Of a stretch of 64,000 nt of DNA, positions 14,681 through 26,610 are shown piece after piece. The notes below the pieces were generated by a model, which worked only from the letters and a program-made list of their open reading frames with translations, was not told where the DNA came from and searched no databases. The stretch is from NCBI GenBank assembly GCA_016795285.1, contig JAEUIC010000018.1, forward strand, positions 62,001 through 126,000. The letters are read 5' to 3'. Position numbers and translations under genes: made by a program. The first letter of the stretch is position 1, and each line of letters starts with the position of its first letter. This DNA is from Planctomycetota bacterium. Its GTDB lineage: Bacteria; Planctomycetota; B15-G4; SIAN01.

Positions 14681-16501
14681 ATGTGCGGAATCGTCGGGAT
14701 CGTCACCACGGGCAAGGACATGGCCGCCGACCTGGTCGTCGGCATCCAGCGGCTCGAGTACCGCGGCTATGACTCGTCGGGCGTGGCGCTGCTGAACGGC
14801 AGCGGACTGGTCGTCACCAAGGACGTCGGCGGACCGAGCGAGCTCGTGCGCCGCGAGACCTTCGCCGGCTTGCACGGCACCACCGGCATCGCCCACACGC
14901 GCTGGGCCACGCACGGCGGCGTCACCCAGAAGAACGCCCATCCGCACCTCTCCTGCAACGGCGAGGTGGCGATCGTCCACAACGGCGTGCTGGCCAACTA
15001 CCGCGAGCTGCGCACCGCGCTCGAGGGGCGCGGCCACAAGTTCAAGAGCGAGACCGACAGCGAGGTCTTCGCCCACCTCATCGAGGAGAAGCTGAAGAAG
15101 GGCGTCGCGCCGCGCGAGGCGGTGCGCCTCTCGGCGCTCGAGGTGGAAGGGACCTACGCCTTCGCGGTCGTGATGGCGACCCATCCCGATCGCCTCTTCG
15201 CGTTGCGCAAGGAGAGCCCGCTCGTCGTCGGCTTCGGCGCCGAGCGAACCGTCATCGCCTCCGATCCGCTCGCCCTCGCCGACTCCTGCCCCGACGTGCT
15301 CTACCTCGACGACGGCGAACTCGTCGAGGTGACGAGCGGCGGCGCGACGGCGTGGAAGGTCGCGACCGGCGCCCCCGTGGCCCGCGAGCGGCGCAAGCTC
15401 GAGGGCGACTTCGAGGTGCCCGAGCGCGGCGCCTACCCGCACTTCATGCTGAAGGAGATGGCCGAGGCGTCGCTCGCCGTGCGCGCGGCGCTGCACAGCG
15501 ATCCCGACGCGGTGACGCGCGGCGCGCAGAAGCTCCTCTCGGCGAAGCGCGTCTTCTTCACCGGCATGGGGACCGCCTTCCACATGGCGATCTTCGGCCA
15601 CCAGCTCGTCGCGCAGTACGCGCGCCGCTTCTGCCCGGCCGTCACCGCCGACGAGCTGCCGAGCTGCGTCTTCCACGAGCCGGGCGACCTCGTGCTCGGC
15701 GTCTCGCAGTCGGGCGAGACCTACGACACGCTGCGCGCGCTGCGCGGCGCCAAGGCGGCGGGCGGCTCCACGCTCGCCGTGGTGAACGTCGCCGGCAGCT
15801 CGATGGCGCGCGAGTGCGACCAGTCGCTGCTGCAGGGCGCCGGCCCCGAGATCGCGGTGCTGGCCACGAAGAGCGCGCTCTCGCAAGCGGTCGTCGTCGC
15901 GCGCTTGGCACTCGAGGCGGGCCGCCTCTCCGGCCACCTCGACGCCGCTCGCCACGCGTCGCTGCTCACCGAGCTGAACGCGCTGCCGGTGCTGATGGAC
16001 GAGTGGCGCGCGCGGATCGAGAAGGAGTGCCAGGAGGCGGCGGCCCGCTTCCTCGGCCTCGAGAAGTGGTTCTTCCTCGGCCGCGGGCTGTTCGCCTCGA
16101 TCGCGCAGGAAGGCGCTCTCAAGTTCAAGGAAGTGACCTACCGCCACGCCGAGGGGATGGCCGCCGGCTTCCTCAAGCACGGCACCATCTCGCTGATCGA
16201 CGGCGAGATGGGCACGGTGATCTTCGTCCCGCCCGCCTCCACCGGCGACCTGCGCGCGATGACGCTCTACGCGCTGGAAGAGGTGCGCAGCCGCGGCGGC
16301 CCGCTGCTGGCCATCGGCGCCTTGTCGCCCGGCGAGCGCGCCCACGTCGACGCCTGCATCACGACGCCCGGCAAGGGCGAGCTGTCGGACGCCTTCCTGC
16401 AGATCGTCGCCGGCCAGTACCTCGCCTACTACACCGCGCGCGCGCTCGGCCGCGACATCGACCGCCCGCGCGCCCTGGCGAAGAGCGTGACGGTGCCGTA
16501 G
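14681..16501 (+). CDS. glmS: Glutamine-fructose-6-phosphate aminotransferase (isomerising)
   Basis: A 606-residue cytoplasmic enzyme that makes glucosamine-6-phosphate from fructose-6-phosphate and glutamine, the first step towards peptidoglycan and LPS amino sugars. The start is fixed by the catalytic Cys2 in MCGIVGIV. The N-terminal glutaminase half shows YRGYDSSGVAL and HTRWATHGGVT (glutamine site). The C-terminal half has two SIS sugar-isomerase domains, with GMGTAFHMA, SQSGETYDT and the C-terminal LAKSVTV. Length equals the family norm. It is preceded by a glmS ribozyme and so is likely controlled by its own product. Expression is monocistronic as far as can be seen. Confidence 0.97.
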   Translation: MCGIVGIVTTGKDMAADLVVGIQRLEYRGYDSSGVALLNGSGLVVTKDVGGPSELVRRETFAGLHGTTGIAHTRWATHGGVTQKNAHPHLSCNGEVAIVHNGVLANYRELRTALEGRGHKFKSETDSEVFAHLIEEKLKKGVAPREAVRLSALEVEGTYAFAVVMATHPDRLFALRKESPLVVGFGAERTVIASDPLALADSCPDVLYLDDGELVEVTSGGATAWKVATGAPVARERRKLEGDFEVPERGAYPHFMLKEMAEASLAVRAALHSDPDAVTRGAQKLLSAKRVFFTGMGTAFHMAIFGHQLVAQYARRFCPAVTADELPSCVFHEPGDLVLGVSQSGETYDTLRALRGAKAAGGSTLAVVNVAGSSMARECDQSLLQGAGPEIAVLATKSALSQAVVVARLALEAGRLSGHLDAARHASLLTELNALPVLMDEWRARIEKECQEAAARFLGLEKWFFLGRGLFASIAQEGALKFKEVTYRHAEGMAAGFLKHGTISLIDGEMGTVIFVPPASTGDLRAMTLYALEEVRSRGGPLLAIGALSPGERAHVDACITTPGKGELSDAFLQIVAGQYLAYYTARALGRDIDRPRALAKSVTVP

Positions 16502-16565
16502 CGGGGCGGCGCGCGGCGCGCTGCGCAGCAGCCGCGCCCTCTCCACAGCATCTCCTCGTGAAAAA

Positions 16566-16599
16566 GCGAGAGCCGGCCGCCTTCGCGACCGGCTCTCGC
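16566..16599 (-). terminator. Rho-independent terminator for ppdK
   Basis: A perfect 11-bp stem (16566-16576 with 16589-16599) with a 12-base loop. On the minus strand it is followed at once by five T residues (A-run 16561-16565 on plus). It lies 124 bases beyond the ppdK stop and 64 bases beyond glmS. On the plus strand no T-run follows, though the hairpin may still slow transcripts from glmS. Confidence 0.8.
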
Positions 16600-16628
16600 C
16601 ATGTCAACTGCCGTCTTCTCCTCCCGCC

Positions 16629-16678
16629 GGGAGATGAGCTGCGAAGCGCGCGCAGCGCCGCTTCGTCAGCTCCATCTC
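16629..16678. other. Long imperfect hairpin in the ppdK 3' untranslated region
   Basis: Three paired blocks, 16629-16636 with 16671-16678 (8 bp), 16637-16640 with 16666-16669 (4 bp) and 16642-16648 with 16657-16663 (7 bp), make a 19-bp stem with small bulges and an eight-base loop. It lies between the ppdK stop and its terminator, so it would be in the ppdK mRNA tail. It may protect the 3' end or be an independent RNA element. No family is recognised. Confidence 0.5.
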
Positions 16679-16722
16679 CCCGCGTGGGCCGCGAGCTTCG
16701 CTCGCCGGCCCTCAGCAGGCGT

Positions 16723-19548
<2,826 letters not shown>

Positions 19549-19812
19549 CGCTCCCTCATCTCTGCCGCGCGCGCGGGCGCTGCGGCGGTTCGCGACGAGC
19601 GCGGGGGCGCGTCCGGAGCAGGACGACCCTCCTCGCGCTCCCCGCGAGCGAAAGACCCTCGTGAACTGCGGGCGCCGCGCACGGCCGACGCCACGATCGC
19701 CGGACGCGCAGGGTGGCTCCTCGCTGCGCGCGCCCAACCGCCAAGTCGGCGCGATCGGCGCGCGAGGATGGCGTGGTGCCGCGGCTGGTGCAAGCGCGCG
19801 GAGCGGCGCCGA

Positions 19813-20685
19813 TCAGCGGCGGGGCGGGCGCGTGTTCGAGGCGGCGGGGGCGACGTCCCACACGATCTCGTCGCAGCGCGTCTCGAGTGCGGCGCGGGCG
19901 CCGGTGATCGGCAGCGCGAAGCGGACTTCGGTGACCCCCAACGAGCTCTCGCCGAGGCGCGGCTCGAGACGGGCGGGACGTTCGCGCCGCCGCGCCGGCG
20001 CGCTGGCGCGCTCGGGGGGCAGGTTCGGCAACTCGCGCGGCTCGGTCAGCTCCGGCAGCGCGAGCTTGTAGCGCCGCTCGAGCAAGAGCCACGGCACGCC
20101 GTCGCGGGCGATCCGCGCCGCCACCTCGGCCGGCATGCCGAGCGTCACGTGCAGCGTCGCCGCATCGTCGCCATGCCGCTCGACCCATGCGTTCCGCGGC
20201 CCGAGCACGAACGCGCGCGACGGACCGCGGTCAGGCGACGGCACCAGCAGCGTCGGCTCGGCGACGACGCGCACCCGCAAGCCGTGCGAGTGGATCTCGT
20301 AGTCGAGCGAGAGCTCCGCTTCCGGCGGCGGCAGCGCGCCGCCGACCCCGCGCCGCGGCAGCAGCGCCAGCACGCTCGGCGGCAGGTCGCCCGAGCGCGC
20401 GACGAGGTTGTCGGCGAGTTCGTTGCGTCGCAGCGCGGAGCGGCCGAGCGCGCCGAGCGGCGCGAACAGCGGCCCGCGCGCGGTGCTCCACGCCTGCTGC
20501 GTGAGCCCTTGCTCCTTCAGCTCGGACGCGAAGCAGTCGTACTCGAGGAACTCCTCGTCGCGCGCGTAGGCCGACTGGAAGGTGGCGACGGTCTGCTGCG
20601 GCGTGGCGAACCCCTCGCTGCGCGCGACGAGGCAGCCGGTCGTCAGGAGAACGGACGGCAGCGCGAGGAAAGTGCGGCAACGCAC
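19813..20685 (-). CDS. Probable exported lipoprotein of unknown function
   Basis: A 290-residue protein from a GTG at 20685 preceded by GGAG six bases upstream. The N-terminus is a short basic and hydrophobic signal (VRCRTFLALPSVLLTTGC) with Cys18 as likely lipidated residue. The lipobox LTTGC is weak at -3, so a simple secreted form is possible. The mature part opens with TPQQTVATFQSAYARDEEFLEYDCFASELK, which resembles the start of NTF2-like or DUF4878-type domains that begin with a TPxxTv..f..A segment. The rest is charged and proline-rich, with no known motif. It is divergent from the pilus operon with a 208-base shared upstream region. Confidence 0.7.
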   Translation of the reverse strand: MRCRTFLALPSVLLTTGCLVARSEGFATPQQTVATFQSAYARDEEFLEYDCFASELKEQGLTQQAWSTARGPLFAPLGALGRSALRRNELADNLVARSGDLPPSVLALLPRRGVGGALPPPEAELSLDYEIHSHGLRVRVVAEPTLLVPSPDRGPSRAFVLGPRNAWVERHGDDAATLHVTLGMPAEVAARIARDGVPWLLLERRYKLALPELTEPRELPNLPPERASAPARRRERPARLEPRLGESSLGVTEVRFALPITGARAALETRCDEIVWDVAPAASNTRPPRR

Positions 20686-20754
20686 GCGAGGCTCCGAAGC
20701 GGCCGCTCGCGGCAGGCGAGCAAGGAAGGTCACCGGGCGGCCCGCGCTTCCTAC

Positions 20755-20760
20755 TACAAT
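20755..20760 (+). promoter_or_regulatory. -10-like TACAAT upstream of the pilus operon
   Basis: TACAAT lies 133 bases before the first pilus gene, within the 208-base divergent region shared with the lipoprotein gene. No clear -35 element is visible at 16-18 bases. The remaining leader up to 20893 holds a GGGAG ribosome site and nothing else that I recognise. Confidence 0.3.
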
Positions 20761-20893
20761 CCGCCGCCCGCGCGAAGGGCGTGCGGGATCTCCCGAGCGG
20801 CGCGCGCCGGCGAAGCAACTCGCGAAGGAACCCGATCGACATGCCGCGAGGCGCCTTGACGACCCCACGCCGCCCCTTGCCGGGAGCCGATCG

Positions 20894-22558
20894 ATGAGCC
20901 GCCCGAAGATCGGCGAGCTGCTGGTCGCCGCGGGCGCCATCAGCGAGGCGCAGCTGCGCGACGCGCTGGCGCAGCAACGCGGCCGCCGCCAGAAGCTCGG
21001 CGAAGTGGTGGTCGCGCTCGGCTTCACCGACGAGGTGACGGTGGCGCGCGCGCTCGCCAAGCAGGCGGGGATGCCCTACGTCGACCTCGACAAGGGGCGC
21101 CTCTCGCCGGAGCTGCTGAAGCGCGTCCCGAAGGAGCTCGCCGCGCGGCTGCGCGTGATCCCGCTGATGGAGAAGGACGGCAAGCTCGTGGTGGCGATCG
21201 CCGATCCAGCCACTGCGCTCGAGCTCGACGACCTCTCGTTCGTGCTGAACGCGCCGCTCGCGACCGCGCTGGCGTGCGCCTCCGCCGTCGCGCGCAAGAT
21301 CAAGGAGCACTACGGCGTCGAGGTGAGCGGGGGGGCGGCCGCGCCGCCGCCCGCGGCGCTGAGCGTGAGCGGCGGCGAGGGCGACGACGACGCGCCGATC
21401 ATCCGGCTGGTGCAGCAGATGCTCGACGGCGCGCTGAAGGCGCGGGCGAGCGACATCCACGTCGAGCCGATGGGCGAGCGGCTGCGCGTCCGCTACCGCA
21501 TCGACGGCCTGCTGCGCGAGGTGGCCGCCCATCCGAAGCACCTCCACCCGCCGCTCCTGTCGCGCTTGAAGATCATGGCCGGCCTCGACATCGCCGAGCG
21601 GCGCAAGCCGCAGGACGGCCGCATCCTCACCAAGGTCGACGGCCGCGACCTCGACCTGCGCGTCTCGGTGCTGCCGAGCAGCCACGGCGAGGCGATGGTG
21701 ATGCGCCTCCTCGACAAGGAGCGCGGGCTCGTCTCGCTCACCGACCTCGGCTTCGGCGAGAAGGACCACGAGCGGTTCAAGCGGATCATCAGCCGGCCGA
21801 ACGGGATCGTGCTGGTGACCGGCCCGACCGGCTCGGGCAAGACGACCACGCTCTACGCGGCGCTGAAGGAGCTGAACCGCGCCGACCGCAAGCTGATCAC
21901 CGCCGAGGACCCGGTCGAGTACCAGCTCGCCGGCATCAACCAGTGCCAGGTCCACGCGCGCATCGGCCTCACCTTCGCCCGCATCCTGCGCGCGATGCTG
22001 CGCCAGGCGCCGAACGTCATCCTGGTCGGCGAGATCCGCGACAAGGAGACGGCCGAGGTCGCCATCCAGGCGTCGCTGACCGGCCACCTGGTCTTCTCGA
22101 CGCTGCACACGAACGACGCGCCCTCGGCGCTGACCCGCCTGGTCGAGATGGGGGTCGCGCCGTTCCTGGTCAGCGCGTCGGTGACCGCGGTGATGGCGCA
22201 GCGCCTGGTGCGGACGCTCTGCAAGGAGTGCCGCCAGCCGACGCCCGCCGACGAGGTCGAGCTCGCCGCGCTGTCGATCCGGCCCGAGCAGGCGACCGGC
22301 GCGACGCTCTTCCGCGAGCGCGGCTGCGAGAAGTGCGAGATGTCGGGCTTCCGCGGCCGCAAGGGGCTCTTCGAGCTGCTCGAGATGGACAGCCGGCTGC
22401 GCGAGATGACCTTCCGCGGCGAGCCGAACACGAAGATCCGCGAGGAGGCGATCCTCGCCGGGAAGATGTCGACGCTGCTCGCCGACGGGCAGCGCAAGGT
22501 GCTGAACGGGATGACGAGCGTGCGCGAAGTGCTGCGCGTCATCGCCGGCAACGACTAG
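20894..22558 (+). CDS. pilB: Type IV pilus assembly / type II secretion ATPase, PilB/GspE family (first copy)
   Basis: A 554-residue cytoplasmic hexameric motor ATPase that powers pilin assembly. The N-terminal GspE-N domain opens with IGELLVAAGAISEAQLRDAL. The C-terminal ATPase has ASDIHVEP, Walker A GPTGSGKTT near residues 310-318, the Asp box ITAEDPVEYQL, Walker B VILVGEIRDKET near 376 and the His box TGHLVFSTLHTNDAPSA. The tetracysteine zinc site CKEC ... CEKC near 443-482 marks assembly ATPases (absent in PilT). It is first in a tight operon with pilT (13-base gap), a second PilB-like gene and pilC. Which of the two PilB-like proteins is the main extension motor cannot be told. Confidence 0.92.
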   Translation: MSRPKIGELLVAAGAISEAQLRDALAQQRGRRQKLGEVVVALGFTDEVTVARALAKQAGMPYVDLDKGRLSPELLKRVPKELAARLRVIPLMEKDGKLVVAIADPATALELDDLSFVLNAPLATALACASAVARKIKEHYGVEVSGGAAAPPPAALSVSGGEGDDDAPIIRLVQQMLDGALKARASDIHVEPMGERLRVRYRIDGLLREVAAHPKHLHPPLLSRLKIMAGLDIAERRKPQDGRILTKVDGRDLDLRVSVLPSSHGEAMVMRLLDKERGLVSLTDLGFGEKDHERFKRIISRPNGIVLVTGPTGSGKTTTLYAALKELNRADRKLITAEDPVEYQLAGINQCQVHARIGLTFARILRAMLRQAPNVILVGEIRDKETAEVAIQASLTGHLVFSTLHTNDAPSALTRLVEMGVAPFLVSASVTAVMAQRLVRTLCKECRQPTPADEVELAALSIRPEQATGATLFRERGCEKCEMSGFRGRKGLFELLEMDSRLREMTFRGEPNTKIREEAILAGKMSTLLADGQRKVLNGMTSVREVLRVIAGND

Positions 22559-22571
22559 GCGAGGCGGAACG

Positions 22572-23630
22572 ATGGCGAGCGCGAAGGAACTGATGGAGCT
22601 CTGCGTGACGGAGGGGGCCTCCGACCTCCACGTCACGGTGGGGCGGCCGCCGACGCTGCGCAAGCACGGGCGGCTGGTCGACCTCGCCGGCGCCGCCCCG
22701 ATGGCGGCCGCCGACACCGAGGCGTTCGTCCGCGCGATCGCGCCGGAGCGGAGCTGGAAGGAGGCGCAGGAGGTCGGCTCGGCCGACTTCGCCGTCGCCC
22801 ACAGCGAGGCGGCGCGCTTCCGCGTCAACGTCTTCAAGCAGAAGGGCTTCTGGGGCGCCGCCTGCCGCCTGATCCCGAGCAAGCTGCTCTCGCTCGAGGA
22901 GATCGGGCTGCCCGACTTCGTGAAGGAGCTGGTCACGCGGCCGCGCGGGCTCCTGCTGGTGACCGGGCCGACCGGTTCGGGCAAGACGACGACGCTCGCG
23001 TCGCTGGTCCACTACGTGAACCAGAACTTCGACCGCCACGTGATCACCATCGAGGACCCGGTCGAGTACTACCACTCGCACGGCAAGTCCGTGATCATGC
23101 AGCGCGAGCTGCACGTCGACGTGCCGACCTTCTCGGAAGGGATGCGCCGCGCGCTGCGCCAGGATCCGAACGTGATCCTGCTCGGCGAGATGCGCGACCT
23201 CGAGACGATCTCGGCCGCCATCACCGCCGCCGAGACGGGCCACTTGGTGCTGGCCACCCTGCACACGACCGGCGCGGCGCGCACCGTCGACCGCATCATC
23301 GACGCGTTCCCGACCGAGGCGCAGGAGCAGATCCGCGCGCAGCTGTCGGTGTCGCTGATCGCGGTGATCTCGCAGGCGCTGCTGCCGCGGTCGGACAAGA
23401 AGGGGCGCGTGGCGGCGTTCGAGATCATGGTGATGACGCCCGCCATCGAGAACCACATCCGCAAGAACGAGACGTTCAAGATCCCGTCGGTCATCCAGAC
23501 GTCGCGCCGCCTCGGCATGGTCCTGCTCGACGACCACCTGCTCGAGTTGTGGAAGGCCGGGAAGATCGACCGCGAGACGGCGTTGCGCGCGGCGCAGTCG
23601 CCGAAGGACCTCGAGCCGAAGCTCGCCTGA
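22572..23630 (+). CDS. pilT: Type IV pilus retraction ATPase PilT
   Basis: A 352-residue hexameric ATPase driving pilus retraction and twitching motility. The N-terminal PAS-like part has CVTEGASDLHVTVGRPPTLRKHG. The core shows Walker A GPTGSGKTT (about 131-139), ITIEDPVEYYHSH, Walker B VILLGEMRDLETI near 200 and HLVLATLHTTGAARTVDRIID. The AIRNLIRE-like tail segment, needed for retraction in studied PilT proteins, is replaced by ENHIRKNETFKIPSVIQTS, with the usual GMVLLDDHLLEL following. No zinc tetracysteine is present, which separates it from the flanking PilB-like proteins. It sits between them, 13 bases from each. Confidence 0.94.
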   Translation: MASAKELMELCVTEGASDLHVTVGRPPTLRKHGRLVDLAGAAPMAAADTEAFVRAIAPERSWKEAQEVGSADFAVAHSEAARFRVNVFKQKGFWGAACRLIPSKLLSLEEIGLPDFVKELVTRPRGLLLVTGPTGSGKTTTLASLVHYVNQNFDRHVITIEDPVEYYHSHGKSVIMQRELHVDVPTFSEGMRRALRQDPNVILLGEMRDLETISAAITAAETGHLVLATLHTTGAARTVDRIIDAFPTEAQEQIRAQLSVSLIAVISQALLPRSDKKGRVAAFEIMVMTPAIENHIRKNETFKIPSVIQTSRRLGMVLLDDHLLELWKAGKIDRETALRAAQSPKDLEPKLA

Positions 23631-23643
23631 GCCCGGAGCCCGC

Positions 23644-25338
23644 ATGGCGCAGACGCGACGCAAGCTGATCGGCCAGATCCTGAAGGAGCAGCGCTGGATC
23701 CACGAGGGCCACGTGCAGGAGGCCCTCGCCGTGCAGCGCGAGAAGGGCGGGCCGATCGGCCGCATCCTCATCGCGCAGGGGCGCATCACGCCGGCGCAGC
23801 TGCAGCTCGCGCTCGGCATCCAGCAGGGCTTCGCGGTGGTCGACCTCGACGCGGTGACGGTGCCGCCCGAGCTCGCCAAGCGGGTCGACGCCTCCTCGGC
23901 GACGGTGTTCAAGGTGGTGCCGATCGAGGAGGACGACGACGGCGTCCTCTGGGTGGCGCTCGCCGATCCGCTGAACATCCACTTCCTCGACGAGCTGAAG
24001 GTGCTGGCCGGCTGCGAGGTGAAGGGGAAGATCGCCGACGCCGACGCCATCGAGCGCAAGCTGAAGCAGCTCTACGGCGACGCCGGCGCCGGCGGCTCGA
24101 TGAAGGGCGTGCTCGACGAGGTGAGGAAGGGCGGGCCGATCGACGCGTCCGACAAGGACGCCGCCGCCCACGCCGCGCCGGTCGTCAAGCTGTTGAACTA
24201 CATCCTCTTCCAGGCGGTGCGCGACCAGGCCTCCGACATCCACCTCGAGCCGTTCGAGCACGAGTTCAAGGTGCGCTACCGCGTCGACGGCGTGCTCTAC
24301 GAGATGGAGCCGCCGCCGCTCGCGCTGGCGATCCCGCTGATCTCGCGCGTCAAGGTCATGGCGAACCTCGACATCGCCGAGACGCGCGTGCCGCAGGACG
24401 GCCGCATCGAGCTCTCGATCGGCGGCAAGGCGGTCGACCTGCGCGTCTCGACGCTGCCGACGCTGTTCGGCGAGTCGTGCGTGATGCGCGTGCTCGACCG
24501 CAGCGTGGTGGCGCTCGACGTCGACCGGATCGGGCTCACCGAGGACGACAAGAAGACGATCGACGCGCTGCTCGACAAGCCGCACGGCATCGTGCTGGTG
24601 ACCGGCCCGACCGGCTCGGGCAAGACGACCACGCTCTACTCGATGCTGAACAAGAGCAACGACCCGAGCATGAAGATCATCACCACCGAGGATCCGGTCG
24701 AGTACGACCTCGACGGCATCGTGCAGGTGCCGATCAACGAGGAGATCGGCGTCACCTACGCGTCGGTGCTGCGCACCATCCTGCGCCAGGACCCCGACAT
24801 CATCCTGGTCGGCGAGACGCGCGACCTCGAGACCGCGAAGATCGCCATCGAGGCGTCGCTGACCGGGCACCTCGTCTTCACGACGCTGCACACCAACGAC
24901 GCTCCGGCGGCCGTCGTGCGACTGATCGACCTCGGCATCGCGCCCTACCTGCTGGCGGCGACGCTGAACGCGATCGTCGCGCAGCGGCTCGTGCGCCGCG
25001 TCTGCCGCGGCTGCAGGAAGGAGTACGAGCCGGGCCCCGACGTCGCGGCGCAGCTCGAGCTCGATCCGCAGGAGCTGGTCGGCAAGCGCTTCGCCTTCGG
25101 CGAGGGGTGCGAGGAGTGCGGCCGCACCGGCTACAAGGGGCGCGTCGCGGTGTTCGAGATCATGCAGATCACGCCGCGCCTGCGCCGCGCGATCCAGGAG
25201 AACTGGCCGCAGGGGCGGCTGCGCGCGCTGGCGTCGGAGGAGGGGATGCTGAACCTCCGCTCCGCCGGCGTGCGCCGCATCTTCGAGGGCGTGACGACGG
25301 TCGAGGAGATCGTGCGCGAGACGTTCCTCGAGGGGTGA
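23644..25338 (+). CDS. Type IV pilus assembly / type II secretion ATPase, PilB/GspE family (second copy)
   Basis: A 564-residue paralogue of the first PilB-like protein. GspE-N begins LIGQILKEQRWIHEGHVQEAL. The ATPase has SDIHLEPFEHEFKVRYRVDG, Walker A GPTGSGKTT near 321-329, ITTEDPVEYDLDG, Walker B IILVGETRDLET near 390 and FTTLHTNDAPAAV. The zinc motif is CRGC ... CEEC near residues 457-494. The linker between the two domains is longer than in the first copy (about residues 150-180). Having two assembly-type ATPases beside one PilT and one PilC suggests either two pilus/secretion machines sharing a platform or a specialised hetero-system. Confidence 0.92.
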   Translation: MAQTRRKLIGQILKEQRWIHEGHVQEALAVQREKGGPIGRILIAQGRITPAQLQLALGIQQGFAVVDLDAVTVPPELAKRVDASSATVFKVVPIEEDDDGVLWVALADPLNIHFLDELKVLAGCEVKGKIADADAIERKLKQLYGDAGAGGSMKGVLDEVRKGGPIDASDKDAAAHAAPVVKLLNYILFQAVRDQASDIHLEPFEHEFKVRYRVDGVLYEMEPPPLALAIPLISRVKVMANLDIAETRVPQDGRIELSIGGKAVDLRVSTLPTLFGESCVMRVLDRSVVALDVDRIGLTEDDKKTIDALLDKPHGIVLVTGPTGSGKTTTLYSMLNKSNDPSMKIITTEDPVEYDLDGIVQVPINEEIGVTYASVLRTILRQDPDIILVGETRDLETAKIAIEASLTGHLVFTTLHTNDAPAAVVRLIDLGIAPYLLAATLNAIVAQRLVRRVCRGCRKEYEPGPDVAAQLELDPQELVGKRFAFGEGCEECGRTGYKGRVAVFEIMQITPRLRRAIQENWPQGRLRALASEEGMLNLRSAGVRRIFEGVTTVEEIVRETFLEG

Positions 25339-25377
25339 CCGGGCGGCGCGGCGGCCGGCGCGAGCCGGTGGCGCCGC

Positions 25378-26541
25378 ATGGGGAGCAACGCAGTGCCGGA
25401 GAAGATCCAGCGCAAGGGCGGCGGAGCGAAGCCGGTCGCGGTCGCGGGCAGCGCGCCGCTGCTCGGCACGACCACGAAGAAGCGCGTGCTGCGCGGGCGC
25501 ATCAAGCCGAAGGTCCTCGTGCAGTTCACCGTGCAGCTCGCGACGCTGCAGGGAGCCGGCCTGCCGATCGTCCGCTGCCTGCGCGTGCTGGCCGCGCAGC
25601 AGCGCCCCGGCCCGTTCCGCGACGCGGTGAACTCGATCGGCGACGACGTCGAGGGCGGCGACTCGCTCTCCGCTTCGCTCGGCAAGCATCCGCACTACTT
25701 CGACCCGCTCTACCTCAACATGGTGAAGGCGGGCGAGGCGGGCGGCATCCTCGAGCAGATCCTCGAGCGCCTCGCGATCTTCGCCGAGAAGGCCGACGCG
25801 ATCCGCAACAAGGTGAAGGGGGCGCTCACCTACCCGGCCTGCGTGATGGGCTTCGCGGTGATCGTCGTCGTCTTCGTCATGGTCTTCGTGGTGCCGAAGT
25901 TCCAGGAGGTCTTCGTCCAGCTCGACCAGGAGCTGCCGCCGCTGACGCAGGCGCTGCTCGACGTGGCCGAGTTCATGAAGCGCTTCTGGTACCTGCTGCT
26001 CGGCCTGCCGCTCCTGATCTGGGGCAGCCACGTCCTGCTGCTGCGCGTCTACGGCTACCGCAAGTTCATGCACCGGCTCGGCCTGCGCTTCCCGGTCGCC
26101 GGCCCGCTGGTGAAGAAGACCATCATCGCCCGCTTCGCGCGCACCTTCGGGACGCTGCTCGGCGCCGGCGTGCCGATCCTCGAAGCGCTCTCGATCATCC
26201 GCGACTCGATCACCCACGTGATCGTCGGCGAGGCGCTCGAGTCGGTGCACAAGAACATCAAGCAGGGCGAGACGATCACCCAGCCGATGGCCGAGAGCGG
26301 CGTCTTCGACGACATCGTGGTGAACATGGTCGACGTCGGCGAGCAGTCGGGCAACTTGGACCGCATGCTGCTCAAGGTCGCCGACGCCTACGAGCGGGAG
26401 GTCGACGACTCGGTCGGCACGCTGTTCCGCGTGATCGAGCCGATGATCATCCTCTTCCTCGCGGTGGTGGTCGGCACCATCGTGGTGGCGCTCTTCATGC
26501 CGATCCTCAAGGTGATGGACTCGCTGTCGGCGAACCACTGA
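25378..26541 (+). CDS. pilC: Type IV pilus inner-membrane platform protein PilC/GspF
   Basis: A 387-residue inner-membrane protein on which the pilus motor ATPases act. There are two GspF/F domains: the first around 45-165 (VQFTVQLATLQGAGLPIVRCLRVLA, and later GEAGGILEQILERLA), the second around 250-370 (FARTFGTLLGAGVPILEALSIIRD and VGEQSGNLDRMLLKVADAYE). Hydrophobic membrane segments lie at about 158-180, 205-225 and 350-375. The N-terminal 40 residues are basic and low in complexity. It directly follows the second PilB-like gene (39-base gap) and so belongs to the operon. Confidence 0.92.
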   Translation: MGSNAVPEKIQRKGGGAKPVAVAGSAPLLGTTTKKRVLRGRIKPKVLVQFTVQLATLQGAGLPIVRCLRVLAAQQRPGPFRDAVNSIGDDVEGGDSLSASLGKHPHYFDPLYLNMVKAGEAGGILEQILERLAIFAEKADAIRNKVKGALTYPACVMGFAVIVVVFVMVFVVPKFQEVFVQLDQELPPLTQALLDVAEFMKRFWYLLLGLPLLIWGSHVLLLRVYGYRKFMHRLGLRFPVAGPLVKKTIIARFARTFGTLLGAGVPILEALSIIRDSITHVIVGEALESVHKNIKQGETITQPMAESGVFDDIVVNMVDVGEQSGNLDRMLLKVADAYEREVDDSVGTLFRVIEPMIILFLAVVVGTIVVALFMPILKVMDSLSANH

Positions 26542-26610
26542 GCTCGGGCCGGTCGGAGCGGGAGACCCGCCATCTCGCTGCGCGCACGCATCCTGCTGTC
26601 GATCGCCGTC

